Assembly (NCBI GenBank): GCA_910579165.1
Contig: CAJTTF010000003.1
Coordinates: 124,001 to 188,000 of the forward strand
DNA length: 64,000 nt
Direction: 5' to 3'
From: an uncultured Atopobiaceae bacterium
GTDB lineage: Bacteria > Actinomycetota > Coriobacteriia > Coriobacteriales > Atopobiaceae
The notes below the pieces were generated by a model. It was not told the origin of the DNA. It saw only the letters and a list, made by a program, of their open reading frames with translations, and ran no database searches. How positions within the stretch are numbered: the first letter of the stretch is position 1; every line of letters begins with the position of its first letter. Shown in pieces: positions 25,854 to 34,100 of this stretch. The position numbers and the translations under genes are program-made.

Positions 25854-25934
25854 ATATATGGGAAGCGGAGATTTCCTCAAAGGTAGCGGAATAGCGATGC
25901 AGCAGAATAACAAGGTAACGGAATAATTACTTCG

Positions 25935-26270
25935 ATGCACAACACAACAACTATAGTCTTGCGGATTCTTTCGTTTTGTTTTCGCATGCTTGCGCTGCTC
26001 ATAACGCTCCTGGTGTGCCTCCTTCTCTTTGGTACTTCGGCGCGCTTTGATCTCGTTGAGCTTGTGTCTCTTTTTTCTGCTGTCGCACCCTTCGGGGGAA
26101 ACGCGGCGCTCCTGGTTTTGACCCCCTTTGGCGGAGCCATCCATGGAGACCTTTGTCTTCTCGGCGTTCTTTTTTTTGTGCTAGATTGGTTCTGTTTGCG
26201 CGTATCTAATAGATACGTCAAGCTCGCTTATACAAACAACGGCTTCAATTGTACGGCCGATAAGTACTGA
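25935..26270 (+). CDS. Small hydrophobic protein, hypothetical
   Basis: A 111-residue frame with hydrophobic stretches at about 15-33, 40-68 and 75-90 and the motif APFGGNAALLVLTPFGG. I recognise no family. There is no convincing ribosome site (an AAGG lies ~20 nt upstream), and opposite-strand frames overlap it; the hydrophobic pattern and position between co-directional genes are the main support. It could be a membrane protein or a spurious frame. Confidence 0.45.
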   Translation: MHNTTTIVLRILSFCFRMLALLITLLVCLLLFGTSARFDLVELVSLFSAVAPFGGNAALLVLTPFGGAIHGDLCLLGVLFFVLDWFCLRVSNRYVKLAYTNNGFNCTADKY

Positions 26271-26279
26271 TTGCAGAAC

Positions 26280-26412
26280 GTCAGCGTATACACAAAAGAG
26301 TCAATCAGAAGAAACACAGAAGAGCATAGTAGAAGTACAGCAAAAGAAAAACAAAAGAGCTTAGCAGAAGAGCTTAGAAGAAGAATAGAAAAAAACGAGT
26401 AGCTAACAATTC
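26280..26412 (+). repeat. Purine-rich degenerate repeat region
   Basis: The 133 bp before the site-2 protease gene are almost all A, G and C on the + strand, with recurring AAGAGC-TAGCAGAAG-like units (for example AAAGAGCTTAGCAGAAG then AGCTTAGAAGAAG). No gene or hairpin is visible. Similar T-poor stretches precede several genes here (32084-32140, 48180-48290, 57705-57770). Confidence 0.45.
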
Positions 26413-27135
26413 ATGATTAACGTTACCCCAGAAGCACTTATCCGCGATCTTATCGTGGTCATAATCGTGATGCTTTCAGCTTCGCTTCACGAGGTAGCAC
26501 ACGGCTGGGTTGCTTATAAATGCGGGGACAATACGGCCAAGGAGCAGGGGAGACTCACGCTTAACCCTCTTGCGCACCTTGATGTTTTTGGCTCGCTTAT
26601 CTTGCCATTCTGCATGATGCTTATGGGCGGCCCAGTGTTTGGATATGCAAAACCTGTTCCCTACAATCCTTATCGACTGCGCAACAGACGGGTAGACGAA
26701 TTGTTGGTAGCGCTTGCTGGCCCTGCTTCTAATCTCATTCAGGTGCTGCTGGGAGCTGTTGTTCTTTTTGTTATAGGGCACATGGTCCCCACATCCTTCC
26801 GCGCGCTTCTGGCAACATCGGCGCAGTTCTCTTTTTCAACCTCCCCGCTCAACTGGGTTGTTCAAATTCTCAATCTCTATATTTGGGCCAATCTCATCCT
26901 TTGCTTTTTTAATCTTATTCCGTTGCCGCCCCTGGACGGTTCGCATATCATTGCCTTCTTTCTTAAGGGACGGGCCCTTCAAACGTACTACCAAATCTCA
27001 CGCTATTCCTTGCCCATTCTTATCGTCGTGCTCTACGTCTTTCCTATGATGTTTCACGTAAGCCCGCTTGGCTGGTACTTTGATGTCACTGCGTCGGCTG
27101 TCTATGAAGGCATTTTGAGGGTGTGTTTCGTATGA
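26413..27135 (+). CDS. Site-2 protease family (M50) membrane metalloprotease
   Basis: A 240-residue multi-span protein with the zinc motif HEVAH (about residues 27-31) in the first membrane segment and the second ligand motif PLPPLDGSH near residue 175. About five membrane segments are visible. Such short YwhC/Rv-type members lack a PDZ domain; the substrate is unknown. Its position directly before scpA is common in Gram-positive bacteria. Its TGA overlaps the scpA ATG (ATGA). The ribosome site is weak. Confidence 0.88.
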   Translation: MINVTPEALIRDLIVVIIVMLSASLHEVAHGWVAYKCGDNTAKEQGRLTLNPLAHLDVFGSLILPFCMMLMGGPVFGYAKPVPYNPYRLRNRRVDELLVALAGPASNLIQVLLGAVVLFVIGHMVPTSFRALLATSAQFSFSTSPLNWVVQILNLYIWANLILCFFNLIPLPPLDGSHIIAFFLKGRALQTYYQISRYSLPILIVVLYVFPMMFHVSPLGWYFDVTASAVYEGILRVCFV

Positions 27136-27977
27136 GTTATACCGTTCATACCACTATGTTTTCCGGGCCGTTTGATCTCTTGCTGCGTCTTGTTACCAAG
27201 AAGATGGTGGACATTGCAGCCCTTTCTATCACAGAGATTGCCGATCAATATGTCGCAGAGGTAACCGCCCTCACAGTAGACAAAGACCAGCCTCTTGACC
27301 TAGATGTAGCTTCAGATTTTCTACTCGTTGCTTCCACGTTGCTTGAGATAAAGAGCCGCGCACTGCTGGGCTACCACGAGCCGGAAGATCCGTTTGCCGA
27401 GAAAGACGCTGAAGATGTCAGTCCGGAAGATGCTCGAGAGATTCTTATTGCGCGCCTTATTGCTTACAAGCAGTTTAGAGACGTTGCTGCCGCCCTTGGT
27501 GCTCGTCTTGAGACGGAATCCAAGATGCATGTGCGAACGGCGGGTCCAGAACCTGAATATTTGCATGTGATGCCTGATTATGTGGAGCATGTCACTATCG
27601 ATGATTTGGCGCGCCTTTGCGCGGAAGTCGATGCGCGGCGTGAAGAAGTGTTGATCGAGGCAAATCACATCGCCCCTAAGCGCATACCTGTCGCGCTTGC
27701 GGTTCGTCACGTTGATACGCGTATTCAAAAAACGCCACACACCTCTTTTTCCGAGCTCTTAAACGACGAGAAGAGGTCAGAAGATGTTGTAGTGCTTCTC
27801 CTAGCGCTTTTGGAACTCTACAAGTTTGGTTCGATTAAGCTTCATCAGAAGCACGTCTTTGAAGACATCGATGTTGACCGCATAGAGGGAGCACCCGTAT
27901 ATACGGGATCCACTACAGATTATGACGCCACGAATCAAGACGATAATGATAAAGAACCTGCGGAAAAGGACGCATGA
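27132..27977 (+). CDS. scpA: Segregation and condensation protein A
   Basis: The kleisin subunit of the SMC-ScpAB condensin. The N-terminus FSGPFDLLLRLVTKKMVDI is the SMC-neck-binding signature, followed by a helical middle and the C-terminal winged helix (HTSFSELL, VVVLLLALLELYKFG). The frame is open from GTG 27123, but ATG 27132 overlaps the upstream stop and gives the canonical start (281 residues). The ~30-residue acidic tail (NQDDNDKEPAEKD) is low complexity. scpB starts just after its stop. Confidence 0.94.
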   Translation: MSYTVHTTMFSGPFDLLLRLVTKKMVDIAALSITEIADQYVAEVTALTVDKDQPLDLDVASDFLLVASTLLEIKSRALLGYHEPEDPFAEKDAEDVSPEDAREILIARLIAYKQFRDVAAALGARLETESKMHVRTAGPEPEYLHVMPDYVEHVTIDDLARLCAEVDARREEVLIEANHIAPKRIPVALAVRHVDTRIQKTPHTSFSELLNDEKRSEDVVVLLLALLELYKFGSIKLHQKHVFEDIDVDRIEGAPVYTGSTTDYDATNQDDNDKEPAEKDA

Positions 27978-27978
27978 C

Positions 27979-28761
27979 ATGACGCAATACGATAAGGACA
28001 GAAAGCACTTAGAGGCTGCTCTTGAGGCCATGCTCTTCGTCTCCACGGAGCCCTTGAAGCCCAAAGAGATTGCAGAGATCCTCGAAATTGAAGAAGCAAC
28101 CGCTCAGGAAAACTTCCGCGCACTACAAGCAGGTTATGAAGAGCGCAGAGCCGGCATACGGTTGCGCGAAATTGCCGGAGGCTGGAGGCTTTTCTCGGCA
28201 CCCGATTATCACGAAGAGGTGGAAGCCCTCGTGCTGTCTTGGGATAAATCCAAACTCTCGCAGGCAGCTTTGGAAACGCTTGCTGTTGTAGCCTATCATC
28301 AGCCCGTCACACGCGAGGGAATAAGGGCAATCAGAGGCGTCAATTCTGATGGCGTTCTCTCTTCGCTCATTGAAAAAGGCTACGTGCGCGAAGCTGGCCG
28401 CTCGCGCGAAAAAGATGCAGGACTGGGCGCTAAGACGTATAGAACAACCCAACAATTCTTGGAACATTTTGGCTTAGCCAGTACGAAGGACCTTCCCAAC
28501 TTGGAGGATTTTGCTCCTTCTGAAGAGGCAAAATCGTTCATCCGCGAGCGCCTCTCTAGTCCACAAACATCTTTTGTTCTTTCTGGCGACGCAATAGAAA
28601 CTGGCACTGCTGAGAAGACTTTAAAACCTGGGGGCTTTGCTGAGAGCGCAGGTGAAGATGCAGATTCCGGTGCAGTTCATCTTGGCGATGAAGTTGATAT
28701 AGAGCTCAAAGAGGTCACGGCAGAAGAGATCGACATTCTTGAAGAAGAGTTTGGCGAGTAG
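27979..28761 (+). CDS. scpB: Segregation and condensation protein B
   Basis: Dimeric winged-helix partner of ScpA in condensin. Typical blocks are EAMLFVSTEPL near the start, LSQAALETLAVVAYHQPVTR and IRGVNSDGVLSSLIEKG, then GLGAKTYRTTQQFLEHFGL. The ATG at 27979, one nt after the scpA stop, gives a 260-residue protein starting just before the conserved domain; an in-frame upstream ATG at 27922 would lie inside scpA. The C-terminal ~70 residues are acidic and variable. Confidence 0.94.
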   Translation: MTQYDKDRKHLEAALEAMLFVSTEPLKPKEIAEILEIEEATAQENFRALQAGYEERRAGIRLREIAGGWRLFSAPDYHEEVEALVLSWDKSKLSQAALETLAVVAYHQPVTREGIRAIRGVNSDGVLSSLIEKGYVREAGRSREKDAGLGAKTYRTTQQFLEHFGLASTKDLPNLEDFAPSEEAKSFIRERLSSPQTSFVLSGDAIETGTAEKTLKPGGFAESAGEDADSGAVHLGDEVDIELKEVTAEEIDILEEEFGE

Positions 28762-28764
28762 GGT

Positions 28765-29577
28765 ATGCCGCAACCCCAAGACACTTCTACCAAGGAAGCT
28801 CAGCTATTCCCGCTGCGATTACAGAAGTTCTTGGCTCGTGCCGGCGTAGCCTCTCGTCGAGGTTCAGAAGATCTCATGAGTGCTGGTCGCGTGACGGTGA
28901 ACGGCGAGATTGCTAATGAGCTGGGTCGCAAAGTCGATCCCTCCTCCGATATCGTTGCCGTGGATGGAAAAGTCGTCCATCTTGGAGGGCAGCCCGTTTA
29001 CCTTATGTTGCATAAGCCCAAAGGCGTTCTCACTACTATGTCTGATCCGTTTTCTCGCCCAACGGTCGCGCAGTTGATTCCCGTTCAAGAACACCCCGGC
29101 CTCTTTCCTGTTGGCCGTCTTGATCAGGACACTACGGGTCTTCTTTTGTTTACGACCGACGGCGACCTTGCCCAAGAATTGCTCCATCCTCGCTGCGAGA
29201 AAGAGAAGGTCTATGTCGCCCGAGTTGAAGGAGCGGTTTCTGGTAAAGACATCAAGGCCCTAGAGCATGGAATAGAACTAGAGGATGGTCGTACTGCACC
29301 CGCTCACGCACATTTCCTGCAGCAATCGGATGCACAGGAGAAGCGATGGTTGCAGCAAGTTGGAGAGCCGAGGGAGGGGGATTCGGTCGTTGTGTTGGGC
29401 ATTCATGAAGGTAAAAAGCATCAGGTAAAAAGAATGCTTGCTGCCCTGGGCCATCCTGTCTTGGCATTGTTTCGCCCTCGTTTTGCAACGCTCGATATAG
29501 GAGATCTTTCAGAAGGCTCGTGGCGCTATCTAACGGAAGACGAAATTGCCGCCCTTGGGAAGCTAACTAACAAGTAA
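28765..29577 (+). CDS. rluB: RsuA/RluB-family rRNA pseudouridine synthase
   Basis: An S4 RNA-binding domain (LQKFLARAGVASRRGSEDLM) followed by a catalytic domain with VGRLDQDTTGLLLFTTDGDL, whose Asp is the catalytic residue, and GKKHQVKRMLAALGHPV. The family makes pseudouridine in rRNA; in Gram-positive bacteria the copy beside scpAB is usually RluB-like (23S U2605). At 270 residues it is normal length. It starts 4 nt after scpB and precedes cmk, a widely conserved order. Confidence 0.9.
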   Translation: MPQPQDTSTKEAQLFPLRLQKFLARAGVASRRGSEDLMSAGRVTVNGEIANELGRKVDPSSDIVAVDGKVVHLGGQPVYLMLHKPKGVLTTMSDPFSRPTVAQLIPVQEHPGLFPVGRLDQDTTGLLLFTTDGDLAQELLHPRCEKEKVYVARVEGAVSGKDIKALEHGIELEDGRTAPAHAHFLQQSDAQEKRWLQQVGEPREGDSVVVLGIHEGKKHQVKRMLAALGHPVLALFRPRFATLDIGDLSEGSWRYLTEDEIAALGKLTNK

Positions 29578-29631
29578 GATACCTTTGTGTGAACGCATTC
29601 AAACCTAAGCAATTTTCAAACAGAGGAACCT

Positions 29632-30345
29632 ATGATAGTTGCAATTGATGGACCGGCAGGCTCAGGCAAATCCAGTCTGTCTCGTGCATTGGCAAAGAGC
29701 ACCGATTTTGTCTATCTCGATACCGGAGCGATGTACAGGGCGCTCACGCTCTATTGCCTCGAGAATGGCATTAATGTGCATAGCCAGTCAAGCGTAGAGC
29801 AAGCGGCCCAGGATATTGATGTGCGATTTGGCGACGCTGTTGCTTCAGAAGATCCAGAGCTTGGACAGAACGTTTTTCTAAACGGCAAAGAGGTAACACG
29901 TGACATTCGCACCTCTCAGATCGATGAGAACGTGAGCATTGTCGCTCTCTACCCCGGTGTTCGCAGTGCTATGGTGGCGCGTCAGCGCTCCTTTGCCAAC
30001 CAACGCAACATTATTGCCGAAGGCCGCGATATTGGGACCGCTGTCTTTCCTGAGGCGGAAATTAAAATCTTTCTTTCCGCCGATGCGCAACAGCGAGCTC
30101 TGCGTCGTACCATTGAGCGCGAGGGGGGAGACCCCACAAAACCTGGCGCTGCCGTGAAGGACGAACAGCTTTATGAGAAAATTTATGCCGACATGTTGCA
30201 GCGCGATGCCATTGATGAGGAACGGACAGAGTCACCGCTCAAACCTGCCTCTGATGCAATACATCTTGATACCACACACCTGACGCTTGATCAGGCCGTA
30301 GACAAAGTGCGTTCCCTCATTATTCAAAAGACTGCTTCACTGTAG
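29632..30345 (+). CDS. cmk: Cytidylate kinase
   Basis: Phosphorylates CMP/dCMP to the diphosphates. IAIDGPAGSGKSSLSRALA is the P-loop, followed by YLDTGAMYRALTL (nucleotide-binding) and the conserved EGRDIGTAVFPEA. The length of 237 residues is slightly above the ~225 norm. A ribosome site (AGAGGAACCT) precedes the ATG. plsC follows after 22 bp, a common cmk-plsC arrangement. Confidence 0.95.
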   Translation: MIVAIDGPAGSGKSSLSRALAKSTDFVYLDTGAMYRALTLYCLENGINVHSQSSVEQAAQDIDVRFGDAVASEDPELGQNVFLNGKEVTRDIRTSQIDENVSIVALYPGVRSAMVARQRSFANQRNIIAEGRDIGTAVFPEAEIKIFLSADAQQRALRRTIEREGGDPTKPGAAVKDEQLYEKIYADMLQRDAIDEERTESPLKPASDAIHLDTTHLTLDQAVDKVRSLIIQKTASL

Positions 30346-30367
30346 AGCCCACGCTCAAGGAAAAAAC

Positions 30368-31114
30368 ATGGAAAAGATGCATGCCTTCCACAATACATTC
30401 GATGATTATTTTGATCATCCAATAAAACAATTTCCTCTTCCCACGCGTATTCTTTACCAGGTTGTGGCCTGTTTTTTATATTGTCTCTTTAAACTTTACT
30501 TCCCAACTAAGTGTGAAGGAATGGAAGAGTCATTTTTGAAGCTCAGAGGCCGAGAAAAGGGCACTGTGCTCGTCATGAACCATGTTTCCATGGTGGAACC
30601 CATCATTATGACGCTCCTGTTTTGGCGCCATGGCCTCTATTTGCGTGCCATCTTTAAGAAGGAGTTTCTTAAGAATGATTTCTTACGGTGGGTTTTTACG
30701 CGCGTTGGCGGAATACCTGTTGAGAGAGGTACGGCAGATATCAAGGCCGTTCGCCGAGCTCAGCGTTCACTCATGGCGGGCGAATCCATCATTATCTTTC
30801 CCGAAGGGACCCGCGTAAGAAGCGACGAACAGCTTGCCGAAGTCCACGGAGGATTTGCTCTTATCGCCCAGCTCGCGAAGACTGATGTATTACCGGTTGC
30901 TGTTATTGGGGTGAAACGCATAAGTCCCGAAGGCGCTCGAATAAAGTTCCCGCGACCTCATCGCGTTTTCTTTAAGACAAATGGCTTCATTACCTTTGAA
31001 GAACTTGACAAGTCCGATAAAAAAGAACAGTTGGAAGCTATGGAGACAATGGCAATGGATATCGTTTATCGGCTGCGAGATGAGTTGCGCTCAGAGCATC
31101 CGGGCGTTGAGTAG
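30368..31114 (+). CDS. plsC: 1-acyl-sn-glycerol-3-phosphate acyltransferase family protein with HX4E motif
   Basis: Probably acylates lysophosphatidic acid to phosphatidic acid at the membrane. It has an N-terminal hydrophobic segment, motif I NHVSMVEP (about residues 74-81), motif II near VGGIPVERG and motif III FPEGTRVRSDE. The catalytic HX4D reads HX4E here, a conservative but unusual change. At 248 residues it is normal length. AAGGAAAAAAC precedes the ATG. It sits in the cmk-plsC-ispH order seen in several Gram-positive lineages. Confidence 0.88.
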   Translation: MEKMHAFHNTFDDYFDHPIKQFPLPTRILYQVVACFLYCLFKLYFPTKCEGMEESFLKLRGREKGTVLVMNHVSMVEPIIMTLLFWRHGLYLRAIFKKEFLKNDFLRWVFTRVGGIPVERGTADIKAVRRAQRSLMAGESIIIFPEGTRVRSDEQLAEVHGGFALIAQLAKTDVLPVAVIGVKRISPEGARIKFPRPHRVFFKTNGFITFEELDKSDKKEQLEAMETMAMDIVYRLRDELRSEHPGVE

Positions 31115-31162
31115 ATAAAGACTCTTCCGTACCTACGCAACCTACGCATAAAAACTGCCCCG

Positions 31163-32083
31163 ATGAAAGACGAAAAATCGCTTCAAGTCATGGATTGCCA
31201 ATCTTTTCGGATAACGGTCGCCAAAAACGCTGGTTCATGCTTTGGGGTTAACCGCGCCCTCAAATGTGTGTATGCTGCTACTGGTGACGGGCCACTCTTC
31301 ACCTTTGGTCCCCTGATCCATAACCCACGTGTTATCCAAAAGCTTGCAGACGCCGGCGTCCATTCCCTATCAGAAGATGAAATTAATGCCTTGCCTAGCG
31401 CCTCTCACATTGTCTTGCGAGCTCATGGAACCGCTCCACAAGTGGTTGAGGCGCTTAAGCAAAAAGGTTTTGAACTGATAGACGCAACCTGCCCTTTCGT
31501 AAAAAAGGCGCAGGAGGCAGCCGCTTCTTTTGCTTCGAAGAACCTTGAAATTGTTATAACAGGGGAGGAGGGGCACCCGGAGATAGAATCTTTGCTGGGG
31601 TTTGCACCTCGTGCGCATGTAGTAGGCAATTCAGACGAAGCCGATAAGCTCATAAGTGCGCTGCGTGAAAGAGGTGCTCAAAAAGAAATTGGTCTTTTAT
31701 CGCAAACGACTCAGTCTAAAGAGTTTTTTTCTCAGGTTGAAAGGGCCTTGAAGGAGGCAGGGTTTGAGGTTGAGGTAGCCAATACCATATGCGAGGCCAC
31801 GAAGAATCGTCAGGCAGATGCATATAAACTCGCAAAAGAAACAGATGTGATGTTGGTGCTTGGTGGTAGGAATTCAGCAAATACCACTCGTCTTGCAGAA
31901 CTCTGCGCCCAGATTGTTCCTACGTACCATATAGAGTCGCCTGCAGAGATAACGTCTGAAATGATCAGAGAGCTCCAAGAAAGGGCGCAACACATTGGAA
32001 TTACTGCAGGAGCCTCAACGCCGGCTTCGCAGATACAGGAACTTGTTGACTACTTAAACAGCAGCATAAAACGAATAGAGTAA
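31163..32083 (+). CDS. ispH: 4-hydroxy-3-methylbut-2-enyl diphosphate reductase
   Basis: The last enzyme of the MEP isoprenoid pathway, an iron-sulfur protein producing IPP and DMAPP. The three cluster cysteines are visible in AGSCFGV, DATCPFVKKA and ANTICEATKNRQ, with the catalytic Glu in GEEGHPEIE and the substrate motif LSQTTQS. It is 306 residues. An ATG at 31190 is an alternative start, since neither has a strong ribosome site. Its presence implies the non-mevalonate pathway in this organism. Confidence 0.95.
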   Translation: MKDEKSLQVMDCQSFRITVAKNAGSCFGVNRALKCVYAATGDGPLFTFGPLIHNPRVIQKLADAGVHSLSEDEINALPSASHIVLRAHGTAPQVVEALKQKGFELIDATCPFVKKAQEAAASFASKNLEIVITGEEGHPEIESLLGFAPRAHVVGNSDEADKLISALRERGAQKEIGLLSQTTQSKEFFSQVERALKEAGFEVEVANTICEATKNRQADAYKLAKETDVMLVLGGRNSANTTRLAELCAQIVPTYHIESPAEITSEMIRELQERAQHIGITAGASTPASQIQELVDYLNSSIKRIE

Positions 32084-32192
32084 AAGCTACAAAGCAATAG
32101 GCAACAAAACAGCAAAGTATCAAATACTAAAACAAAAGAGTTTAAAGAAAGAAACTTTGCGGACATAACGTCCTGAGAGAATGCAAAAAAAC

Positions 32193-32267
32193 TGGCTCCC
32201 CGGAGAGGACTCGAACCTCTAACAACGCGGTTAACAGCCGCGGGCTCTACCATTGAGCTACCGAGGA
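32193..32267 (-). tRNA. tRNA-Asn (anticodon GTT), CCA encoded
   Basis: On the - strand, acceptor TCCTCGG pairs with CCGGGGA (one G-T pair), followed by G and an encoded CCA. The anticodon stem CGCGG/CCGCG encloses CTGTTAA, so the anticodon is GTT (Asn). The T arm is AGAGGTTCGAGTCCTCT. It is convergent with ispH. Confidence 0.96.
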
Positions 32268-32320
32268 GTGTTTCTATAAGCGAGCAATAAGTATAAGGCA
32301 TACTGCTCCGTTTTAGTTGG

Positions 32321-32360
32321 AAATTGATAAAAAATCGCGGCAAAAATTGATAAAAAAATC
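32321..32360 (+). repeat. Short direct repeat upstream of the ABC exporter
   Basis: AAATTGATAAAAAATC (32321-32336) recurs as AAATTGATAAAAAAATC (32344-32360), 23 bp apart, in the gap between tRNA-Asn and the export permease. Both copies contain TTGATA, a possible -35, but no matching -10 stands at the right spacing. A TAAAGT at 32393 is the best -10 candidate for the downstream operon. Confidence 0.4.
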
Positions 32361-32427
32361 TGTCGCCTATCGCGCCGTCTTGGAATGGTGTGCTAAAGTA
32401 GTCAGAGCTAAAGACAAGGATTGATTC

Positions 32428-33264
32428 GTGGTGTCCCATAAAGGTTCAAGCAAACACGCGAGCATAGAAAATGCCACTTGGAACAGCGGTTTCAAGCGTA
32501 ACGGTTTCATTCTCAAAGAGCTCGTAACAAAAGACTTCAAGCTTAAGTATCGCCGAAGCGTTCTGGGAGTCCTCTGGTCTGTGCTCAATCCTCTGCTCAT
32601 GATGATCGTTATGGCAATTGTTTTTACCCACATGATGCGTGGTGGTTCTTCCGATAAGTTCCCTGCAGTTCTCTTTCCTCTCTACCTGATTATTGGCAAC
32701 GTCACGTTTGCCTTTATGAACGACTCTACAACACAGGGGATGACCTCCATCATCGCAGCTGCTCCGCTTCTCAAAAAAGTAAAGATTCAGCGCAACGTTT
32801 TTCCCATTGAAAAGGCTCTATTTGCTCTTGTGAATTTTGGCTTTTCCTGCATAGCTATTTTGTTGGTTATGATCTTTTTCCAAGTGATGCCCACGTGGAA
32901 CTTTATTTTTATCCCGCTCTTTCTTGTCTATCTCACCCTGTTTTGTATAGGACTCTCCCTTTTTCTGTCTACACTTGCCGTCTTCTTTCGCGACATTATT
33001 CATCTCTGGAGCGTGGTGATCATTGCATGGACCTATCTCACGCCTATTTTTTACTACCCCTCGCTTCTTCCTGGATGGCTTCAAAACCTTGAAAAGTTCA
33101 ATCCTATGTATCAGTTCATAGAGTATTTCCGCTCAATTCTTTTGTATCAAACCACGCCATCTTTAAAGCACAATCTCATCTGCCTTGCCTGTGGACTGGT
33201 GTCGCTGGGGATTGGATATCTGGTTTTTAAGAAGAATGAAAGTAAATTTATTCTCTTCATTTAG
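32428..33264 (+). CDS. Polysaccharide/teichoic acid export ABC transporter, permease subunit
   Basis: An ABC-2 type permease of the Wzm/TagG/RfbA family, 278 residues with six membrane segments. The N-terminal signature FKLKYRRSVLGVLWSVLNPL and the mid segment SLFLSTLAVFFRDIIHLWSV are characteristic. It would flip an undecaprenyl-linked glycan across the membrane together with the next gene's ATPase. The GTG start at 32428 follows AAGGA at 9-10 nt. The substrate (wall polysaccharide, teichoic or lipoglycan) is not readable. Confidence 0.92.
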   Translation: MVSHKGSSKHASIENATWNSGFKRNGFILKELVTKDFKLKYRRSVLGVLWSVLNPLLMMIVMAIVFTHMMRGGSSDKFPAVLFPLYLIIGNVTFAFMNDSTTQGMTSIIAAAPLLKKVKIQRNVFPIEKALFALVNFGFSCIAILLVMIFFQVMPTWNFIFIPLFLVYLTLFCIGLSLFLSTLAVFFRDIIHLWSVVIIAWTYLTPIFYYPSLLPGWLQNLEKFNPMYQFIEYFRSILLYQTTPSLKHNLICLACGLVSLGIGYLVFKKNESKFILFI

Positions 33265-33279
33265 ATTGGTTTTTACGTA

Positions 33280-34098
33280 ATGGATATCGTTGGATCATCA
33301 AAAGCACAAAGAGTGCCCAGCGCATTCTTTGACAAAAATCATGCACAAGCAGTGCAAAAGGAGCCGTCAGTTATTACCGTTTCTGACGTAGACGTAGTCT
33401 TCAATATCGCTTCCGAGCAACTCAACTCGCTCAAGGAATACTTTATTTCTCTTGCCCGCCGTGAACTCTTCTTTAAGCCTTTCCACGCCTTGCAGGATAT
33501 TAACTTTGAGGTTCACAAGGGGGAGGCGTTTGGACTTGTTGGTACGAACGGGTCTGGAAAGTCTACGATGCTTAAGTGTATCGCTGGCGTTTTAGAGCCC
33601 TCCGCTGGCGATATTCGTGTAACGGGCTCAATTGCTCCCCTTATTGAGCTGGGTGCCGGTTTCGATATGGAGCTAACCGCAAAAGAAAACATTTACCTCA
33701 ACGGTGCTCTCTTGGGCTATAAAAAGCAGTTTATTGATGAGCATTTTGACGACATCGTCAACTTCGCTGAGCTTCAAGATTTTATGGATATGCCGCTTAA
33801 GAATTATTCAAGTGGTATGGTGGCGCGTATTGCCTTCGCCATTGCAACCGTTACAGAGCCCGACATTCTTATCGTTGACGAGACGCTCTCTGTGGGCGAT
33901 TTCCTTTTCCAGCAAAAGTGCGAGAAGCGCATTCAAGAGCTGGTGAATTCTAATAACGTAACGGTGCTTCTTGTGAGTCATTCCATCGAGCTTATTGAGC
34001 GCATTTGCGATCGCGTCTGCTGGATTGAGAAAGGACGCCAGCGCATGTTAGGTCCGTGCCAGGATGTGTGCAACGCCTACAAGAAGCTTCAGGTGTAG
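33280..34098 (+). CDS. Polysaccharide/teichoic acid export ABC transporter, ATP-binding subunit
   Basis: A 272-residue ATPase of the Wzt/TagH type: the N-terminal ~40 residues precede Walker A GTNGSGKST (about 88-96), the signature is YSSGMVARIAFA and Walker B is ILIVDETLSVGD. It stops soon after the ABC domain, so it lacks the C-terminal carbohydrate-binding domain of long Wzt proteins, as do TagH-like and other non-capping exporters. It partners the permease 15 bp upstream and precedes two glycosyltransferases. Confidence 0.93.
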   Translation: MDIVGSSKAQRVPSAFFDKNHAQAVQKEPSVITVSDVDVVFNIASEQLNSLKEYFISLARRELFFKPFHALQDINFEVHKGEAFGLVGTNGSGKSTMLKCIAGVLEPSAGDIRVTGSIAPLIELGAGFDMELTAKENIYLNGALLGYKKQFIDEHFDDIVNFAELQDFMDMPLKNYSSGMVARIAFAIATVTEPDILIVDETLSVGDFLFQQKCEKRIQELVNSNNVTVLLVSHSIELIERICDRVCWIEKGRQRMLGPCQDVCNAYKKLQV

Positions 34099-34100
34099 CG

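Noticed and set aside
25842..26144. Lys/Arg-rich - strand frames over the small hydrophobic protein
   Set aside because: Composition is that of the complement of a hydrophobic coding stretch; no ribosome site; neighbours are all on the + strand.
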